Numbered from the stretch's first letter, positions 17,384-27,665 are shown. The stretch is DNA of 64,000 nt from XYD12-FULL-36-8 sp964391015 (GCA_964391015.1 CAYMKU010000002.1:62001-126000); one strand, 5' to 3'. Notes: a model not told the origin generated them from the sequence alone. Made by a program: numbers and translations.

Positions 17384-18292
17384 TTAACCTCGGGGATGAA
17401 ATTGCTTGTGAACTTGCTTGATGAATTCTCTATCTATGTGTGTGTAAATTTGAGTTGTAGAAATATCCGCATGACCTAACATTTCCTGAACTGAACGTAA
17501 ATCAGCACCCCCCTCAATTAAATGCGTTGCAAATGAATGGCGAAAGGTATGGGGATGCGCAGGTTTTTCAATACCGGATTCTTTAATATATCTATCTACT
17601 ATTTTCCAAACACCCATGCGAGATAGCTTTGTCCCGCGGTTATTGAGAAAAAGATAATTTTCGCTCTTCGTTTTTTTCTGAAGCAACGGGCGGCTTTTTG
17701 AAAGATAAATGTTAATCCAATTTATTGCACTGCCACCAATTGGTACAACCCTTTCTTTGGATCCTTTGCCAAACACACGGACCACTTCCTCACTTAAAAA
17801 TAGATCAGATAATTTTAACGATATGAGCTCCGAAATACGCAGCCCGCACGCATAAAATACTTCTAGAATCGTTTTATCTCTAATCCCTAATGTTATTAAA
17901 GTATTTGGTAATGAAAGAATTTTATCTATCTCTTCAAATGATAAAACCCCAGGTAAATTCTTTGACAATTTAGGTGGGTTTACTTTCTCAATCGGATTGT
18001 TCTTTATATAATTATTTGCAAACAGATAATTCAAGAACCCTTTAAGTGACGAAAAATATCGGGCAGCAGACGAACTAGTTAAACCTACTTTCTCAAGTTC
18101 TGTAAAGAAACTAATAATTATTCGAGATTCTACTAACGAAGGGTCGGTAACTTCATTTTTTTCAATGAATCGTATGAAGGAAGAAAGATCATTTCTATAT
18201 GATGCAATTGTGTTATCTGAAAGGTTCTTTTCCAATTTCAAATGAGCAAGATATTCTTTCAAAAAAACATTATCATTCATTTGTCTCATCAT
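17384..18292 (-). CDS. xerD: Site-specific tyrosine recombinase XerD-like
   Basis: Chromosome-dimer resolution recombinase acting at dif sites. It is 302 residues, with an N-terminal core-binding domain and a C-terminal catalytic domain containing the full residue set: Arg in CGLRISEL, Lys in GKGSKERVVP, HTFRHSFATH, LGHADISTTQIYTH with the catalytic tyrosine. The size and lack of integrase extensions favour a housekeeping Xer enzyme over a mobile-element integrase; XerC and XerD are hard to separate by eye. The start overlaps the PgpH gene end by 20 bases (8 if ATG 18280 is used), so translation is probably coupled. Confidence 0.9.
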   Translation of the reverse strand: MMRQMNDNVFLKEYLAHLKLEKNLSDNTIASYRNDLSSFIRFIEKNEVTDPSLVESRIIISFFTELEKVGLTSSSAARYFSSLKGFLNYLFANNYIKNNPIEKVNPPKLSKNLPGVLSFEEIDKILSLPNTLITLGIRDKTILEVFYACGLRISELISLKLSDLFLSEEVVRVFGKGSKERVVPIGGSAINWINIYLSKSRPLLQKKTKSENYLFLNNRGTKLSRMGVWKIVDRYIKESGIEKPAHPHTFRHSFATHLIEGGADLRSVQEMLGHADISTTQIYTHIDREFIKQVHKQFHPRG

Positions 18293-20477
18293 CTAAACCC
18301 TTTTCAATTTCATCTTGATCAGGGTATCGAATACGTTTATGATGTTGACCAATAAGAATGTTATTAAAAGTATCTCTAATTTTACTAATATCACTCAATG
18401 TCAGAGGTGAATTGCTTAATTGTCCGCTTTCAATTCGCTCACTTATGATATTATCAACAACATTTTCTATTTTCTCTTGATCGGGATCGTCAATTGATCT
18501 AACTGCAGATTCACATCCATCTGCAAGCATAACAATTGCAGTTTCTTTTGAATCAGGTAATGGTCCCACATACTTGTACTCTTCGATATCAACATTATCA
18601 TCATACTTTTCTTTTGCCTTTTCATAGAAATATTTTATAACCATAGTTCCATGATGCATTGGAATGAAATCAATTACCTCGCTTGGTAAGCTATATTGCT
18701 GCCCAAGCTTAACTCCTTCTTCCACATGCCTTTTGATTATCTCCACGCTTTCTTCGGGCGAAACATCTTCGTGAATATTGTCTTCACTTAGCTGATTCTC
18801 AACAAAATTTTGGGGAGAAATAAGTTTTCCAATGTCATGATAGTATGCCCCTACTCTTGCAAGTAAAGTATTTGCCTTGATTTTTTCTGCAACGGCTTCG
18901 GCTATTGTTCCCATTGTCATTGAATGGTTAAACGTACCGGGTGCCTTTCTTGCCAGATCTTTAAGCAACGGGTGATCAAAATTTGATAATTCAAGCAATG
19001 TTAGGTCTGTTGTAATGTTAAAAAGTTTTTCAAAGAATATTAACAACCCGTATGTTAAAACAGGGCTAATAACTGCATTAGTAAATGCGAATGCAAGTTC
19101 AAGCATAATGGTATTTATGGGAGCATATCTTTCTAAGCCAAAAGCGATCACAGCAATCGAATATCCAACTAGAATAAAAAAGAATGATCTGAAAATTTGT
19201 GATCTATTTTTAATATCACGTACCGTATAAACGCCAAGCGCTCCGGCAAATAAATTCATTAATGCAAAGGAATAATCATTTCCTCGCAGCGCACCTGTAA
19301 TTAGTGAAATAATAACTGTTGAATAAAATCCTACTCGCGAATCAAAAATGATTGTTAAAATCATTGAGGCTGCGGGTACAAATATTAAAAACTGAAGCGG
19401 CGCTGGCACCGAGATCTGATTAATTAAATATGTAACAAAGGATATAAAAACAAACATTAAACTGAAAACCAATAGTTTTATGTTGTCATAAAATATTTTT
19501 TTTCTGAAATTGTAAAAATAAATTGTCAACAGCGTTATCAGAGAAGCTATATGTAAAAACTTTCCAAACAATTGAAATGAAATACCTTGTTCCTGATACT
19601 TCTCCCCTTTTGCCGAACGATAAGAATCAATTTTCAGTTTTGTATCTTTTGTTACACGTTCATGTTTAGCAATGATCCTTTCACTCTCATTTACTATACC
19701 AACATATCTTGAAACCTCGTTTTGTGCCTGCAATATTTCATCATTAGTAAACTTATCATTATAAATCACGTTCGGTAAGATAAAGTAACCTGCAAATTCA
19801 ACTACAGCAGATTCTATTTCATCAGGATAGCCGAGCTTTTGCAAATTATTTCTTATATCCACTTTTGCTTTACTTACACTTAAATACTTGCTGATTGGCT
19901 CTATTATATCAATGTTGCCGTTTCTAACGGCAATGCTGTCACGAAGATTTCCTGTAGGATGCGATTCAATAATACCGATACTATATGCTTTGGTTAAAGC
20001 TGTGGAAACATTAGAAAACAATCGATTGAATTTAGAAACATTCTGGAGAGCACTGTTTTTCTGTTGTTCGTAAAATCTATATAAAGTATTAAAAGAGTTA
20101 TCACTTAAAAAGGTTGGATTTACCATTTTATGAGCAGGGTCAATCTGGATTTTATCGAATGTCTCGATCAAGTAATGATTATATACTTTGAAAGAATCAA
20201 TTATAGCTTCTACATGAAATTGATTTTTTAAAAATACGGGATAAACTTTTTTTTGTGAATCTTTAATTTCGGCTAAATAAATAGCTGGGGCTTTAAGGAT
20301 AGGAAAACTGAAAGGAGCTATTAAATCATCGTTAATCCAGACAGAACCCTCAATTACTTCGAACTCAAGTGATTCTGCTTTGGGAAACATCAAAACAATA
20401 AGAACAATTGTAAGCAGGCCAATTAAGAGTTTTATTCTAAAGCTTTCTTTGAACCTTGCCTTAAAAATTTCAGCCAT
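18273..20477 (-). CDS. 7TM-HD phosphohydrolase, PgpH-type (cyclic-di-AMP phosphodiesterase-like)
   Basis: A 734-residue membrane enzyme. It has an N-terminal membrane anchor (~residues 15-31), a long extracytoplasmic domain (7TMR-HDED-like, to ~310), about seven membrane helices (~315-480) and a cytosolic HD domain. The HD signature is FNHSMTMGTIAEA then YYHDIGKL and MHHGT, the metal-binding set of HDIG phosphodiesterases. Homologues such as PgpH hydrolyse c-di-AMP. It overlaps xerD and follows the HAD phosphatase by two bases, forming one minus-strand unit. Confidence 0.88.
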   Translation of the reverse strand: MAEIFKARFKESFRIKLLIGLLTIVLIVLMFPKAESLEFEVIEGSVWINDDLIAPFSFPILKAPAIYLAEIKDSQKKVYPVFLKNQFHVEAIIDSFKVYNHYLIETFDKIQIDPAHKMVNPTFLSDNSFNTLYRFYEQQKNSALQNVSKFNRLFSNVSTALTKAYSIGIIESHPTGNLRDSIAVRNGNIDIIEPISKYLSVSKAKVDIRNNLQKLGYPDEIESAVVEFAGYFILPNVIYNDKFTNDEILQAQNEVSRYVGIVNESERIIAKHERVTKDTKLKIDSYRSAKGEKYQEQGISFQLFGKFLHIASLITLLTIYFYNFRKKIFYDNIKLLVFSLMFVFISFVTYLINQISVPAPLQFLIFVPAASMILTIIFDSRVGFYSTVIISLITGALRGNDYSFALMNLFAGALGVYTVRDIKNRSQIFRSFFFILVGYSIAVIAFGLERYAPINTIMLELAFAFTNAVISPVLTYGLLIFFEKLFNITTDLTLLELSNFDHPLLKDLARKAPGTFNHSMTMGTIAEAVAEKIKANTLLARVGAYYHDIGKLISPQNFVENQLSEDNIHEDVSPEESVEIIKRHVEEGVKLGQQYSLPSEVIDFIPMHHGTMVIKYFYEKAKEKYDDNVDIEEYKYVGPLPDSKETAIVMLADGCESAVRSIDDPDQEKIENVVDNIISERIESGQLSNSPLTLSDISKIRDTFNNILIGQHHKRIRYPDQDEIEKGLDDETNE

Positions 20478-20479
20478 AC

Positions 20480-21328
20480 CTATTTACTCTTTGCTTTTAG
20501 AACCTGCTCTAAAAACTCTGCTACACCTTCCTCATTATTACTTTTTGCTGTAGTATAGTCCGCTAATTCTTTAACTTCTGAAACCGCATTCTGCATTGCA
20601 ATTTTAACCACGGGTTTCAGAAGCAAGCTGATATCATTATACCAATCACAAACAACTGCAGTATTTCTCTTGTGAATATTTAAATACTTGGTCAATCTTT
20701 CCATTCCCTTTCCTTTGGAACTGCCTGTCTTTCTTATCTCAAGATAATAAATACCAGGATGAGAATGTGATTGAAAGAACGAGGTGTTTAGCCTAGATAA
20801 GAATGGAAATGTTATTGATTCGCGGATATGATTTACTGCTGTAAAAGTGTGGCCAACAAGAACAACTTCCAATGTTTTATGAACATAATCATCATAAGAA
20901 TCTACCTTTTCGTACTTCGCTCCGAGTTTATCCATTATTTCAGGAATAAATGCATTTTTCGCCGTATAAAAAATAGCATCATCATGACACAGTGCAGCAT
21001 AAACCGCATATTTTTCTGAATAATTAACAACTTGTAGGACATATTTCTCGGGAACAAAAGATTCAAAGACTATCTTCCCCTCTGGATGATTTTTAATCAG
21101 GCATCCATCTAATGAAATTAATGGCGTCTTTATTTCTAAAATCTCTGCGTATTTAGTAGTTGCGGAGTGGAGTCTGCCGGTGGCAAATGAAAACAATACA
21201 CCATGTTTCTCAAGCTTTCGCACTAAGCTTTTTGTTTCTTCCCCGATAGTTCCATTTTTTTTTAATAGAGTACCATCCAGGTCAAATATTATAAGTTGTA
21301 AAGCTTTTAAAGTCTCTTTGTTTAACAT
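20480..21328 (-). CDS. Cof-type HAD-IIB phosphatase
   Basis: A 282-residue cytosolic HAD hydrolase. Motif I is IFDLDGTLL with nucleophile Asp16 and acid/base Asp18; motif II is the FATGR threonine; a Cof-like cap follows (GKGMERLTKYL linker). Motif IV normally reads GDxxND, but here it is CDWYNDISLL: both metal-binding aspartates remain while the glycine is replaced by Cys. Substrates of the group are phosphosugars and cofactors and cannot be predicted. It sits 5 bases from a symporter gene and 2 bases from PgpH. Confidence 0.85.
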   Translation of the reverse strand: MLNKETLKALQLIIFDLDGTLLKKNGTIGEETKSLVRKLEKHGVLFSFATGRLHSATTKYAEILEIKTPLISLDGCLIKNHPEGKIVFESFVPEKYVLQVVNYSEKYAVYAALCHDDAIFYTAKNAFIPEIMDKLGAKYEKVDSYDDYVHKTLEVVLVGHTFTAVNHIRESITFPFLSRLNTSFFQSHSHPGIYYLEIRKTGSSKGKGMERLTKYLNIHKRNTAVVCDWYNDISLLLKPVVKIAMQNAVSEVKELADYTTAKSNNEEGVAEFLEQVLKAKSK

Positions 21329-21333
21329 TCTTT

Positions 21334-23082
21334 TCAGCTAATCAGTCTATTCCATCCAACATGTTTAAGGTTCTTATAAATAACAATTACCGAAATAACA
21401 GCAGTCATACCGTAACCTATTGTCGCAGAAATATTTCCAAATATTAAGCTGCCTGTTCCGAATAAAATTGAATAAACCAAAACTGTGCCGAATAACCAAT
21501 TCACAAACATCCTTAAAAACCCCTTGTCACTTTCAACATTCGGAAGTTTTGATGAAATTTTCTTCCAAAGGAATCCACCGGGATGAATTTTACTATAAAA
21601 CTCAAGAAGCGTCTTTTCTTCAGTTGGCTTGGTTAAATATGTAACTATTAACCAGATCATCGTTGTTACCGGCACAATGTAGTATAGTGAAATAGGAAAT
21701 TCAATTTTTAACATCTTTAAAAAAGGAATTACAATAAATGGGGTAATCATTGCAGAAATTTCAGACCAAGCATTTATCCGCCACCAAAACCACCTTAAGA
21801 TTAAAACTAATCCAACTCCTGCTCCGGCTTCCATAATAAATTCCCACGCACCAGAAATTCTTTCAATGAAGAGAGTAACAAAGACGGAGACAATCATCAA
21901 AATAATTGTTGTTGCTCTGGAAATCTTAACATAATGTTTTTCATCCTTATCTCTTTTGACAAACCTTCTGTAAAAATCGTTCATGATATAAGATGAACCC
22001 CAATTGAGTTGGGTTGCGATTGTGCTCATATATGCAGCAAAGAATGCGGCAACAAGCAAACCTTTTAAACCAATTGGAAGATAATCATTCATAGAATAAA
22101 TATATCCCATCTTCTTTTGGTCCGCAACTAAATCAGGATAAAGAATTAATGTTGCTAAACCAACTAAAATCCATGGCCAAGGACGGATTGCATAATGTGC
22201 AATTTGAAAAAAGAGAGTGGCAAATAATGAGTGTTTTTCATCTTTAGCTGACATCATCCTTTGTGCAACATAACCGCCGCCGCCTGGTTCGCCACCTGGA
22301 TACCAAGAAGCCCACCAGTTTATCCCAACATAAGCAAGAAATGCTGCGGCAGACATGACAAATATTCCTCCAACTGAAGGGATATCAGAAATAGATGGAA
22401 AAAAATCAAAGACAAATTTGGGAAGTTTTTCCTGCATTCCTGAAATTCCGCCAACTTGCGGAGTGTTTACCACAATTATTGCTAATATGATTGTTCCTGT
22501 CATTGCCATAATAAATTGAAATGCATCGGCTACTACAACACCCCATAATCCAGACAATGCAGAATAAACAGCAACTAAAAGCATCGCACCAAAAACATAA
22601 AAGAAAACTTCGGATTCCGGAATACTGAACATGCCAACAAGAATTGAGATCATCGCTTTATTAACCCAGCCCATAATTATTAGGTTCATAAATAAACCGA
22701 GATATAAAGCTCTAAAACCGCGGAGAAACCTTGCTGGCTTCCCAGAATATCGAATTTCTGCGAATTCAACTTCAGTCATAATTCCAGCTCTTCTCCAAAG
22801 TTTCGCAAAGAAGAAAACCGTAAGCAAACCGCCGAAAGCATAACTCCACCAAATCCAATTACCTGCAATTCCGTTTTTTGCTACAAGTTCGGTAACAGCA
22901 AGCGGTGTATCTGCTGCAAAAGTTGTTGCAACCATTGAAAGTCCTGCTAAGTACCAAGGAAGGTTTCTGCCTGAAAGAAAGAATTCATTTGTGTTTTTGC
23001 TGGCTCGCTTGGAATAGTAAAGCGCAATTCCTATTGAGAGTATAAAGTAAGTGACAATTATGAGATAATCTAAAAAATACAA
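21334..23082 (-). CDS. Sodium:solute symporter family protein (first of two)
   Basis: A 582-residue SSS-family carrier with about thirteen to fifteen hydrophobic helices. Family features include the YYSKRASKNTNEFFLSGR segment after helix 1, LPWYLAGLSMVATTFAADTP in helix 2 with the unwound region, and AAFFAAYMSTIATQLNWGSSYIMNDFY around helix 9, which contributes Na+ coordination. The substrate (sugar, amino acid or carboxylate) is not evident. A second member of the family lies immediately upstream on the same strand (180-base spacer); the two differ in length and sequence, so a recent duplication is unlikely. Confidence 0.9.
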   Translation of the reverse strand: MYFLDYLIIVTYFILSIGIALYYSKRASKNTNEFFLSGRNLPWYLAGLSMVATTFAADTPLAVTELVAKNGIAGNWIWWSYAFGGLLTVFFFAKLWRRAGIMTEVEFAEIRYSGKPARFLRGFRALYLGLFMNLIIMGWVNKAMISILVGMFSIPESEVFFYVFGAMLLVAVYSALSGLWGVVVADAFQFIMAMTGTIILAIIVVNTPQVGGISGMQEKLPKFVFDFFPSISDIPSVGGIFVMSAAAFLAYVGINWWASWYPGGEPGGGGYVAQRMMSAKDEKHSLFATLFFQIAHYAIRPWPWILVGLATLILYPDLVADQKKMGYIYSMNDYLPIGLKGLLVAAFFAAYMSTIATQLNWGSSYIMNDFYRRFVKRDKDEKHYVKISRATTIILMIVSVFVTLFIERISGAWEFIMEAGAGVGLVLILRWFWWRINAWSEISAMITPFIVIPFLKMLKIEFPISLYYIVPVTTMIWLIVTYLTKPTEEKTLLEFYSKIHPGGFLWKKISSKLPNVESDKGFLRMFVNWLFGTVLVYSILFGTGSLIFGNISATIGYGMTAVISVIVIYKNLKHVGWNRLIS

Positions 23083-23262
23083 GTTAACCTAAACAGCAAT
23101 AATTATATTTGCTAACTTAACGAAGGGGGAAAGGCAAAGCAAGGAAGATTTGGCTGAAATTGAATACTTCTAATTATCCAACCTCATCCCAAAGTGAGGT
23201 GTGGTCATAGTTAAAATTATCTTTCTTGTTTATTGCGATACTTTGCTTTCAAAATTTTATTT

Positions 23263-24702
23263 CTACTTTCTTTCTGTCAATCTACTCAATAAGCTCCCAA
23301 TTAATAACGTAGCAGCAACTCCAACAAGGGTAAACCACGTCCATGCAACAAGTTTAAGAGAGATAACGCTTATCATTATAAATATTCCAGCAATAAACCC
23401 TGCAAGAGCATCTTCTTGTTTTGCTTTTTTATTAAGAATGCCAAGAAGAAATGTCCCAAGCAATCCGCCATAGGTAAAGGACGCAATGCTTAATGCAACT
23501 TCAACTACGGCGTGGGAAGTCCCCATAAAAAATATTGCGGCAATAACCAACATTCCTGCCCAGAAGATTGTGAACATACGGGAAATTCGCAACTGTTTTT
23601 TATCATCAAGGTTTTTTCCAAAAAATGGGATGTATAAGTCATGCATTGTTGAAGAGGCAAGCGAGGTAAAAGATCCAGCGAGTGTTGACATTGCGGCAGC
23701 AAATAATCCTGCAATAATTATTCCCGATACTCCCGAAGGAAGCACTTTTATTATAAACATTGGAAAAATTTCATCAGACTTAATATCAAGCTTCCCATAA
23801 AAAGCATACAGCATCACACCAACTAAAAGAAAAATTGCAAATTGAATTATGACAATCACTCCGCTTCCTACAATTGCTTTTCTCCCATCATTCAAATTCT
23901 TTGTTGATAACAGGCGCTGAACTATCAGTTGATCTGTTCCGTGCGATGCCATCGAAAGAAAAGCTCCGCCGATTAAACCGCCCAACAAAGTATATGGTTT
24001 ACTAAAGAATTCTGAAATCCCATTTTCAAATTCCAAATTGAAAACGGAAAATTTATTATCAGCAAGCGAAGCTTTGATAACCGATTCCCACCCCCCAGGA
24101 ATTAATTTGAGCAGGTAAATAACAGAGAGTACCGCTCCTCCAAGATAAATGAACATCAAAATGACGTCCACCCAGATTACCCCTTTCATTCCGCCTGTAT
24201 AAGTATAAACCAAAGTTATGATTGCAATAATCAATATTGCCAAAGGATAATCAATATTTAACATAAGCTTTAATGGAATTGCGGTAGCAAAAAGTCTGAC
24301 ACCATCAGCCGCTGTGCGGGTAAACAAAAATACAATTGAAGCAAATGATCTTGTCTTTCCGCCAAACCTGTTTTCCAGAAACGTATAGGCAGTTAATAAT
24401 TCTCCTTTGCTATAAGCAGGTAACAAAATATAGGCGACTAAAACTCTGCCAATAAGGTATCCGAAAGTAACTTGCAAAAAATTAAGATTTGTAAGATAGG
24501 CCAGCCCAGGGATTGAGATAAAGGTTAAGGTACTTGTTTCAGCAGCAACAATCGAAAAACAAACCGCCCACCAAGGAATTTCTTTTGAACCAAGGAAATA
24601 ATCCTTTACGGTTTTTTGTTTTCCCCCCGTTATTATTCCAAACGCTGCTGTGCCGATAAGAAAGATAACTATAATTACATAATCGAGAGTCCTGCCTTCC
24701 AA
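23263..24702 (-). CDS. Sodium:solute symporter family protein (second of two)
   Basis: A 479-residue SSS-family carrier with about thirteen membrane helices. It has the GGKQKTVKDYFLGSKEIPWW loop, SIVAAETSTLTFISIPG in helix 2, the TGGMKGVIWVDV signature near helix 5, and GLFAAAMSTLAGSFTSLASSTMHDLY with the Na+-binding serines. Its closest style is the sialate/proline/glucose-type members. It starts 9 bases downstream of the STAS gene, so the pair may be cotranscribed. The substrate is unknown. Confidence 0.9.
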   Translation of the reverse strand: MEGRTLDYVIIVIFLIGTAAFGIITGGKQKTVKDYFLGSKEIPWWAVCFSIVAAETSTLTFISIPGLAYLTNLNFLQVTFGYLIGRVLVAYILLPAYSKGELLTAYTFLENRFGGKTRSFASIVFLFTRTAADGVRLFATAIPLKLMLNIDYPLAILIIAIITLVYTYTGGMKGVIWVDVILMFIYLGGAVLSVIYLLKLIPGGWESVIKASLADNKFSVFNLEFENGISEFFSKPYTLLGGLIGGAFLSMASHGTDQLIVQRLLSTKNLNDGRKAIVGSGVIVIIQFAIFLLVGVMLYAFYGKLDIKSDEIFPMFIIKVLPSGVSGIIIAGLFAAAMSTLAGSFTSLASSTMHDLYIPFFGKNLDDKKQLRISRMFTIFWAGMLVIAAIFFMGTSHAVVEVALSIASFTYGGLLGTFLLGILNKKAKQEDALAGFIAGIFIMISVISLKLVAWTWFTLVGVAATLLIGSLLSRLTERK

Positions 24703-24711
24703 ATTGTTACC

Positions 24712-25059
24712 CTAATCGTTTTTCAATTCTTCAATTGCTTCTTCGACTGTATTACTTACATGAAGAACTCGATCGAGTTGGGTAATTTTTATTAGAGTAT
24801 AGACTTTTTCGGAAGGCGCAACTAAACGAATACTGCCATTGCTTGAGTTTAGTGTTCTGTTCGCAACAAGTAACGCACTCAACCCAGAGCTATCACAGGT
24901 TTCTACTTCACTCAGATCAACTATCAGCTTGTTTATTCCTTCAACTTTAAGCAAAAGAGTGAATTCACCCTTAAGTAAGCCAGATACATTTGTATCAAGC
25001 CGTTTTTCATTCAGTTTAAAAACAGTTATATCGCCGATACGTTTAGTTTCAAAGTTCAT
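24712..25059 (-). CDS. STAS-domain anti-sigma-factor antagonist-like protein
   Basis: A 115-residue single STAS domain. The phosphorylation-site loop VETCDSSGLSALL carries the serine (Ser58) that a partner-switching kinase would phosphorylate, as in SpoIIAA/RsbV. No cognate HATPase anti-sigma kinase or PP2C phosphatase gene is in the window, so its partner must be elsewhere. It lies 9 bases upstream of a symporter gene and 49 bases downstream of the 176-residue unknown protein. Confidence 0.88.
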   Translation of the reverse strand: MNFETKRIGDITVFKLNEKRLDTNVSGLLKGEFTLLLKVEGINKLIVDLSEVETCDSSGLSALLVANRTLNSSNGSIRLVAPSEKVYTLIKITQLDRVLHVSNTVEEAIEELKND

Positions 25060-25108
25060 TTAAATCTCACAAATTTTATTTTACTAAGTGTTTTATGATT
25101 CCGAAAGG

Positions 25109-25639
25109 TTAAAACATCTCTAAGCAATTTAAATAATTTTTATAGGACATTTCCGGATTCTCTTCTTTATTAATAATCTGCAGATTGTAATATTTGTCGG
25201 CATTGCTTTTTTGAAAACCCGCTTTGATGGGGGCATTAATCGTGCTGGTAACTAAACTGCAAAAAATATTTTCTTTTCTATTGAGATCAAGTATAGCATT
25301 GAATCGCATTGAATTAAGCCTTTCCATTAGCTTTTTGCTAGGAATATAAAGTCTGCCAATATCTTGATCAGTATATTCAACAACTTGCGGTCTATATTTT
25401 ACAGGAACTAAATTTGCTCTAAACTCTTGTGTAAATACAGTCGCATGCTTTTTATTGACACTTAAACCTTTCAGAACTTCAATTGCATAGTGAAAGTCTG
25501 TGTCATTGTCCGGCATAAGAACCAAAAAGGTAAATGATTTTTTAAAGAAATCCTTGAAAGACCTTGCAATATATTTATCAGATCTAAATTTTTTACCGAC
25601 AATTAAACCAGCTATTTTTTCTTTTACAAAATCAATCAT
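25109..25639 (-). CDS. Hypothetical protein, DUF6913-like (glycosyltransferase-9-like fragment?)
   Basis: A 176-residue cytosolic protein without signal peptide or membrane segment. The pattern FLVLMPDNDTDFHYAIEVLKGL ... ILDLNRKENIFCSLVTSTINAPIKAGF resembles small Bacteroidota proteins of the DUF6913 type and, more distantly, the N-terminal half of heptosyltransferase-like (GT9) folds. The catalytic half of a GT9 enzyme is absent. The start overlaps the ligA stop by 4 bases (ATGA), so it is translationally coupled to DNA ligase. No function is assigned. Confidence 0.6.
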   Translation of the reverse strand: MIDFVKEKIAGLIVGKKFRSDKYIARSFKDFFKKSFTFLVLMPDNDTDFHYAIEVLKGLSVNKKHATVFTQEFRANLVPVKYRPQVVEYTDQDIGRLYIPSKKLMERLNSMRFNAILDLNRKENIFCSLVTSTINAPIKAGFQKSNADKYYNLQIINKEENPEMSYKNYLNCLEMF

Positions 25640-27660
25640 TTCTGCTCATATTCCTCCAACATTTTAATAAAGTCATTCTCATCTATTACTTTTACTCCAA
25701 ATGCTTGAGCTTTTGTTAATTTAGAACCAGGATTTTCTCCCACCAAGACAAAATCTGTTTTCTTGCTAACACTTGAGCTTGGCTTACCACCAAAATTACT
25801 AATTTTTTCCTCAGCTTCTTCTCTAGAAAATTTGGACAAAGTTCCTGTCAGCACAAATGTTTTTCCGGTAAACAGAGTTTGTCCTATGTTTTTCTTTTCA
25901 GATTTAAAGTTAAGCTTATGGTTTTTTAACCGATTAATTATTTTCAGGTTATGTTTATCTGAAAAAAATTTCTTAACACTTTGGCTTATGCTTGGACCAA
26001 TTTCATATATCGAAGAAATTTCCTCTGCTTTAGCATTTATCATTTCATCAATTGATGTAAAATGATCGGCTAATTTTTTCGCCGCACCCGAACCCACATA
26101 TCTAATTCCTAACGCAAAAAGAACTTTAGCAAATGGTTGCTTCTTGCTACCTTCAATTGCGCGCAGAAGATTATCAATGCTTTTTTCGCCAAGCCGTTCT
26201 ATTTGAATTAGTTCATCCCGTTTTCTTTTCAAATCGTAAATTTGATCGTAGGTTTTAAGGTAAACCAAATCAACAAAAAGGTTTATGAGCGCCTCACCAA
26301 GCCCTTCTATATCCATTGCTCCCCGTGAAGCGAAATGTTCAATTCTTCCTTTCACCTGTGCAGGGCATTCACTGTTTTCACAATAATAAGCAACTTCTTC
26401 CTCAGGTTTGAAAATTTGAGAGCTGCAAATCGGACATTTTACCGGCGGCTTTACTGCTTTGCTGTTCGAGGACCTTTCGCTTACGACAACCGATACAACT
26501 TTGGGAATTACATCCCCGCCCTTTTCGATTACTACTTTGTCACCCTCTCTGATATCTTTCCTCTTGATTTCATCATAGTTATGAAGGGTTGCTCGGCTGA
26601 TTGTGGAACCTGCCAATAAAATTGGTTCAAGTTCTGCAACTGGAGTAATTGCGCCTGTTCGCCCAACTTGCCATGTAATTTTATTTAACCTTGTGAATGC
26701 CTGCTTTGCCTTAAACTTGAATGCAGCCGCCCATCGTGGAGATTTAGCGATGTTTCCTAAAATATTTTGCTGAACGATTGAGTTCACTTTTATAACTGCT
26801 CCATCAACCTCGTACTCAAGGGTGTCTCGTTTTTCTTCGAGTCTTCGACAAATTTTAATTACTTCCTCAATATCCTTACAGAGTGTTGTTTCAGGATTAA
26901 TTCTGAATCCCAATCTCTTCAAAATCTCCAAGTTTCTGTACTGAGATTCCAACTGTTCTTCAATACTTATTAGTGAATAAAGAAAAATATTAAGTGGACG
27001 CTGTGCTACAATCTTTGGATCTTGGAGCTTTAATGTACCTGCTGACGAATTTCGCGGGTTGGCAAAAAGCTTCTCTCCTTTTTTCTCCCTTTCCCTATTA
27101 AGATTATGAAAGTCCTTAATGTTCATATAGATTTCGCCCCTTGCTTCAAAATCTTTTAAACGAACATGTTTTAAATTTTTCAACTTGAGCGGTACCGATT
27201 TTATGGTTTTAACATTTGTTGTTATTTCTTCGCCAACAAATCCGTCTCCGCGCGTTGCAGCAGTATTTAAATAACCGTTCAGATAATTCAAACTGACCGA
27301 CGCACCATCAATTTTTAGCTCAACAACATATTCAACAATTTGATTTTTAGGCAACCCCTCATGAACTCTTCTATCAAAATCATAAAGTTCTTCTTCGCTG
27401 TAAGCGTTTGCAAGACTAAGCATTGGAATTTTGTGTGTAACAGGTTTAAAATCTTTTGTTAAATCTTTTCCGACTCGTTGTGTCGGTGAATCAGATGTTA
27501 TTAGATGCGGGTTTTCCTGTTCAATTCTCTCAAGCTTTTTGACAAGCTTATCGTACTCTTCGTCGCTTATAGAAGGTTCTGCAAGAACGTAATATTTATG
27601 ATCATGTTCTCTGATGAGTTCCCGAAGTTCTTCAATTTCCTTTTCAACTTTAACAGGCAT
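25636..27660 (-). CDS. ligA: NAD-dependent DNA ligase
   Basis: Seals nicks in DNA using NAD+ in replication and repair. The 674-residue protein has the complete domain order: Ia domain, adenylation domain with the active-site lysine K116 in ELKIDGAS, OB fold (GRTGAITPVAELEP), a four-cysteine zinc finger (CPICSSQIF ... CENSECPAQ), helix-hairpin-helix repeats and a C-terminal BRCT domain (from about residue 595, KTFVLTGTLSKFSREEAEE). Start is ATG 27660, 5 bases after the RodZ-like gene. Length is normal. Confidence 0.97.
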   Translation of the reverse strand: MPVKVEKEIEELRELIREHDHKYYVLAEPSISDEEYDKLVKKLERIEQENPHLITSDSPTQRVGKDLTKDFKPVTHKIPMLSLANAYSEEELYDFDRRVHEGLPKNQIVEYVVELKIDGASVSLNYLNGYLNTAATRGDGFVGEEITTNVKTIKSVPLKLKNLKHVRLKDFEARGEIYMNIKDFHNLNREREKKGEKLFANPRNSSAGTLKLQDPKIVAQRPLNIFLYSLISIEEQLESQYRNLEILKRLGFRINPETTLCKDIEEVIKICRRLEEKRDTLEYEVDGAVIKVNSIVQQNILGNIAKSPRWAAAFKFKAKQAFTRLNKITWQVGRTGAITPVAELEPILLAGSTISRATLHNYDEIKRKDIREGDKVVIEKGGDVIPKVVSVVVSERSSNSKAVKPPVKCPICSSQIFKPEEEVAYYCENSECPAQVKGRIEHFASRGAMDIEGLGEALINLFVDLVYLKTYDQIYDLKRKRDELIQIERLGEKSIDNLLRAIEGSKKQPFAKVLFALGIRYVGSGAAKKLADHFTSIDEMINAKAEEISSIYEIGPSISQSVKKFFSDKHNLKIINRLKNHKLNFKSEKKNIGQTLFTGKTFVLTGTLSKFSREEAEEKISNFGGKPSSSVSKKTDFVLVGENPGSKLTKAQAFGVKVIDENDFIKMLEEYEQK

Positions 27661-27665
27661 TTCTG

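Noticed and set aside
17384..18292. Integrase of a mobile element
   Set aside because: The recombinase has the length and motifs of housekeeping XerD, is translationally coupled to PgpH and has no att repeats or element genes beside it.
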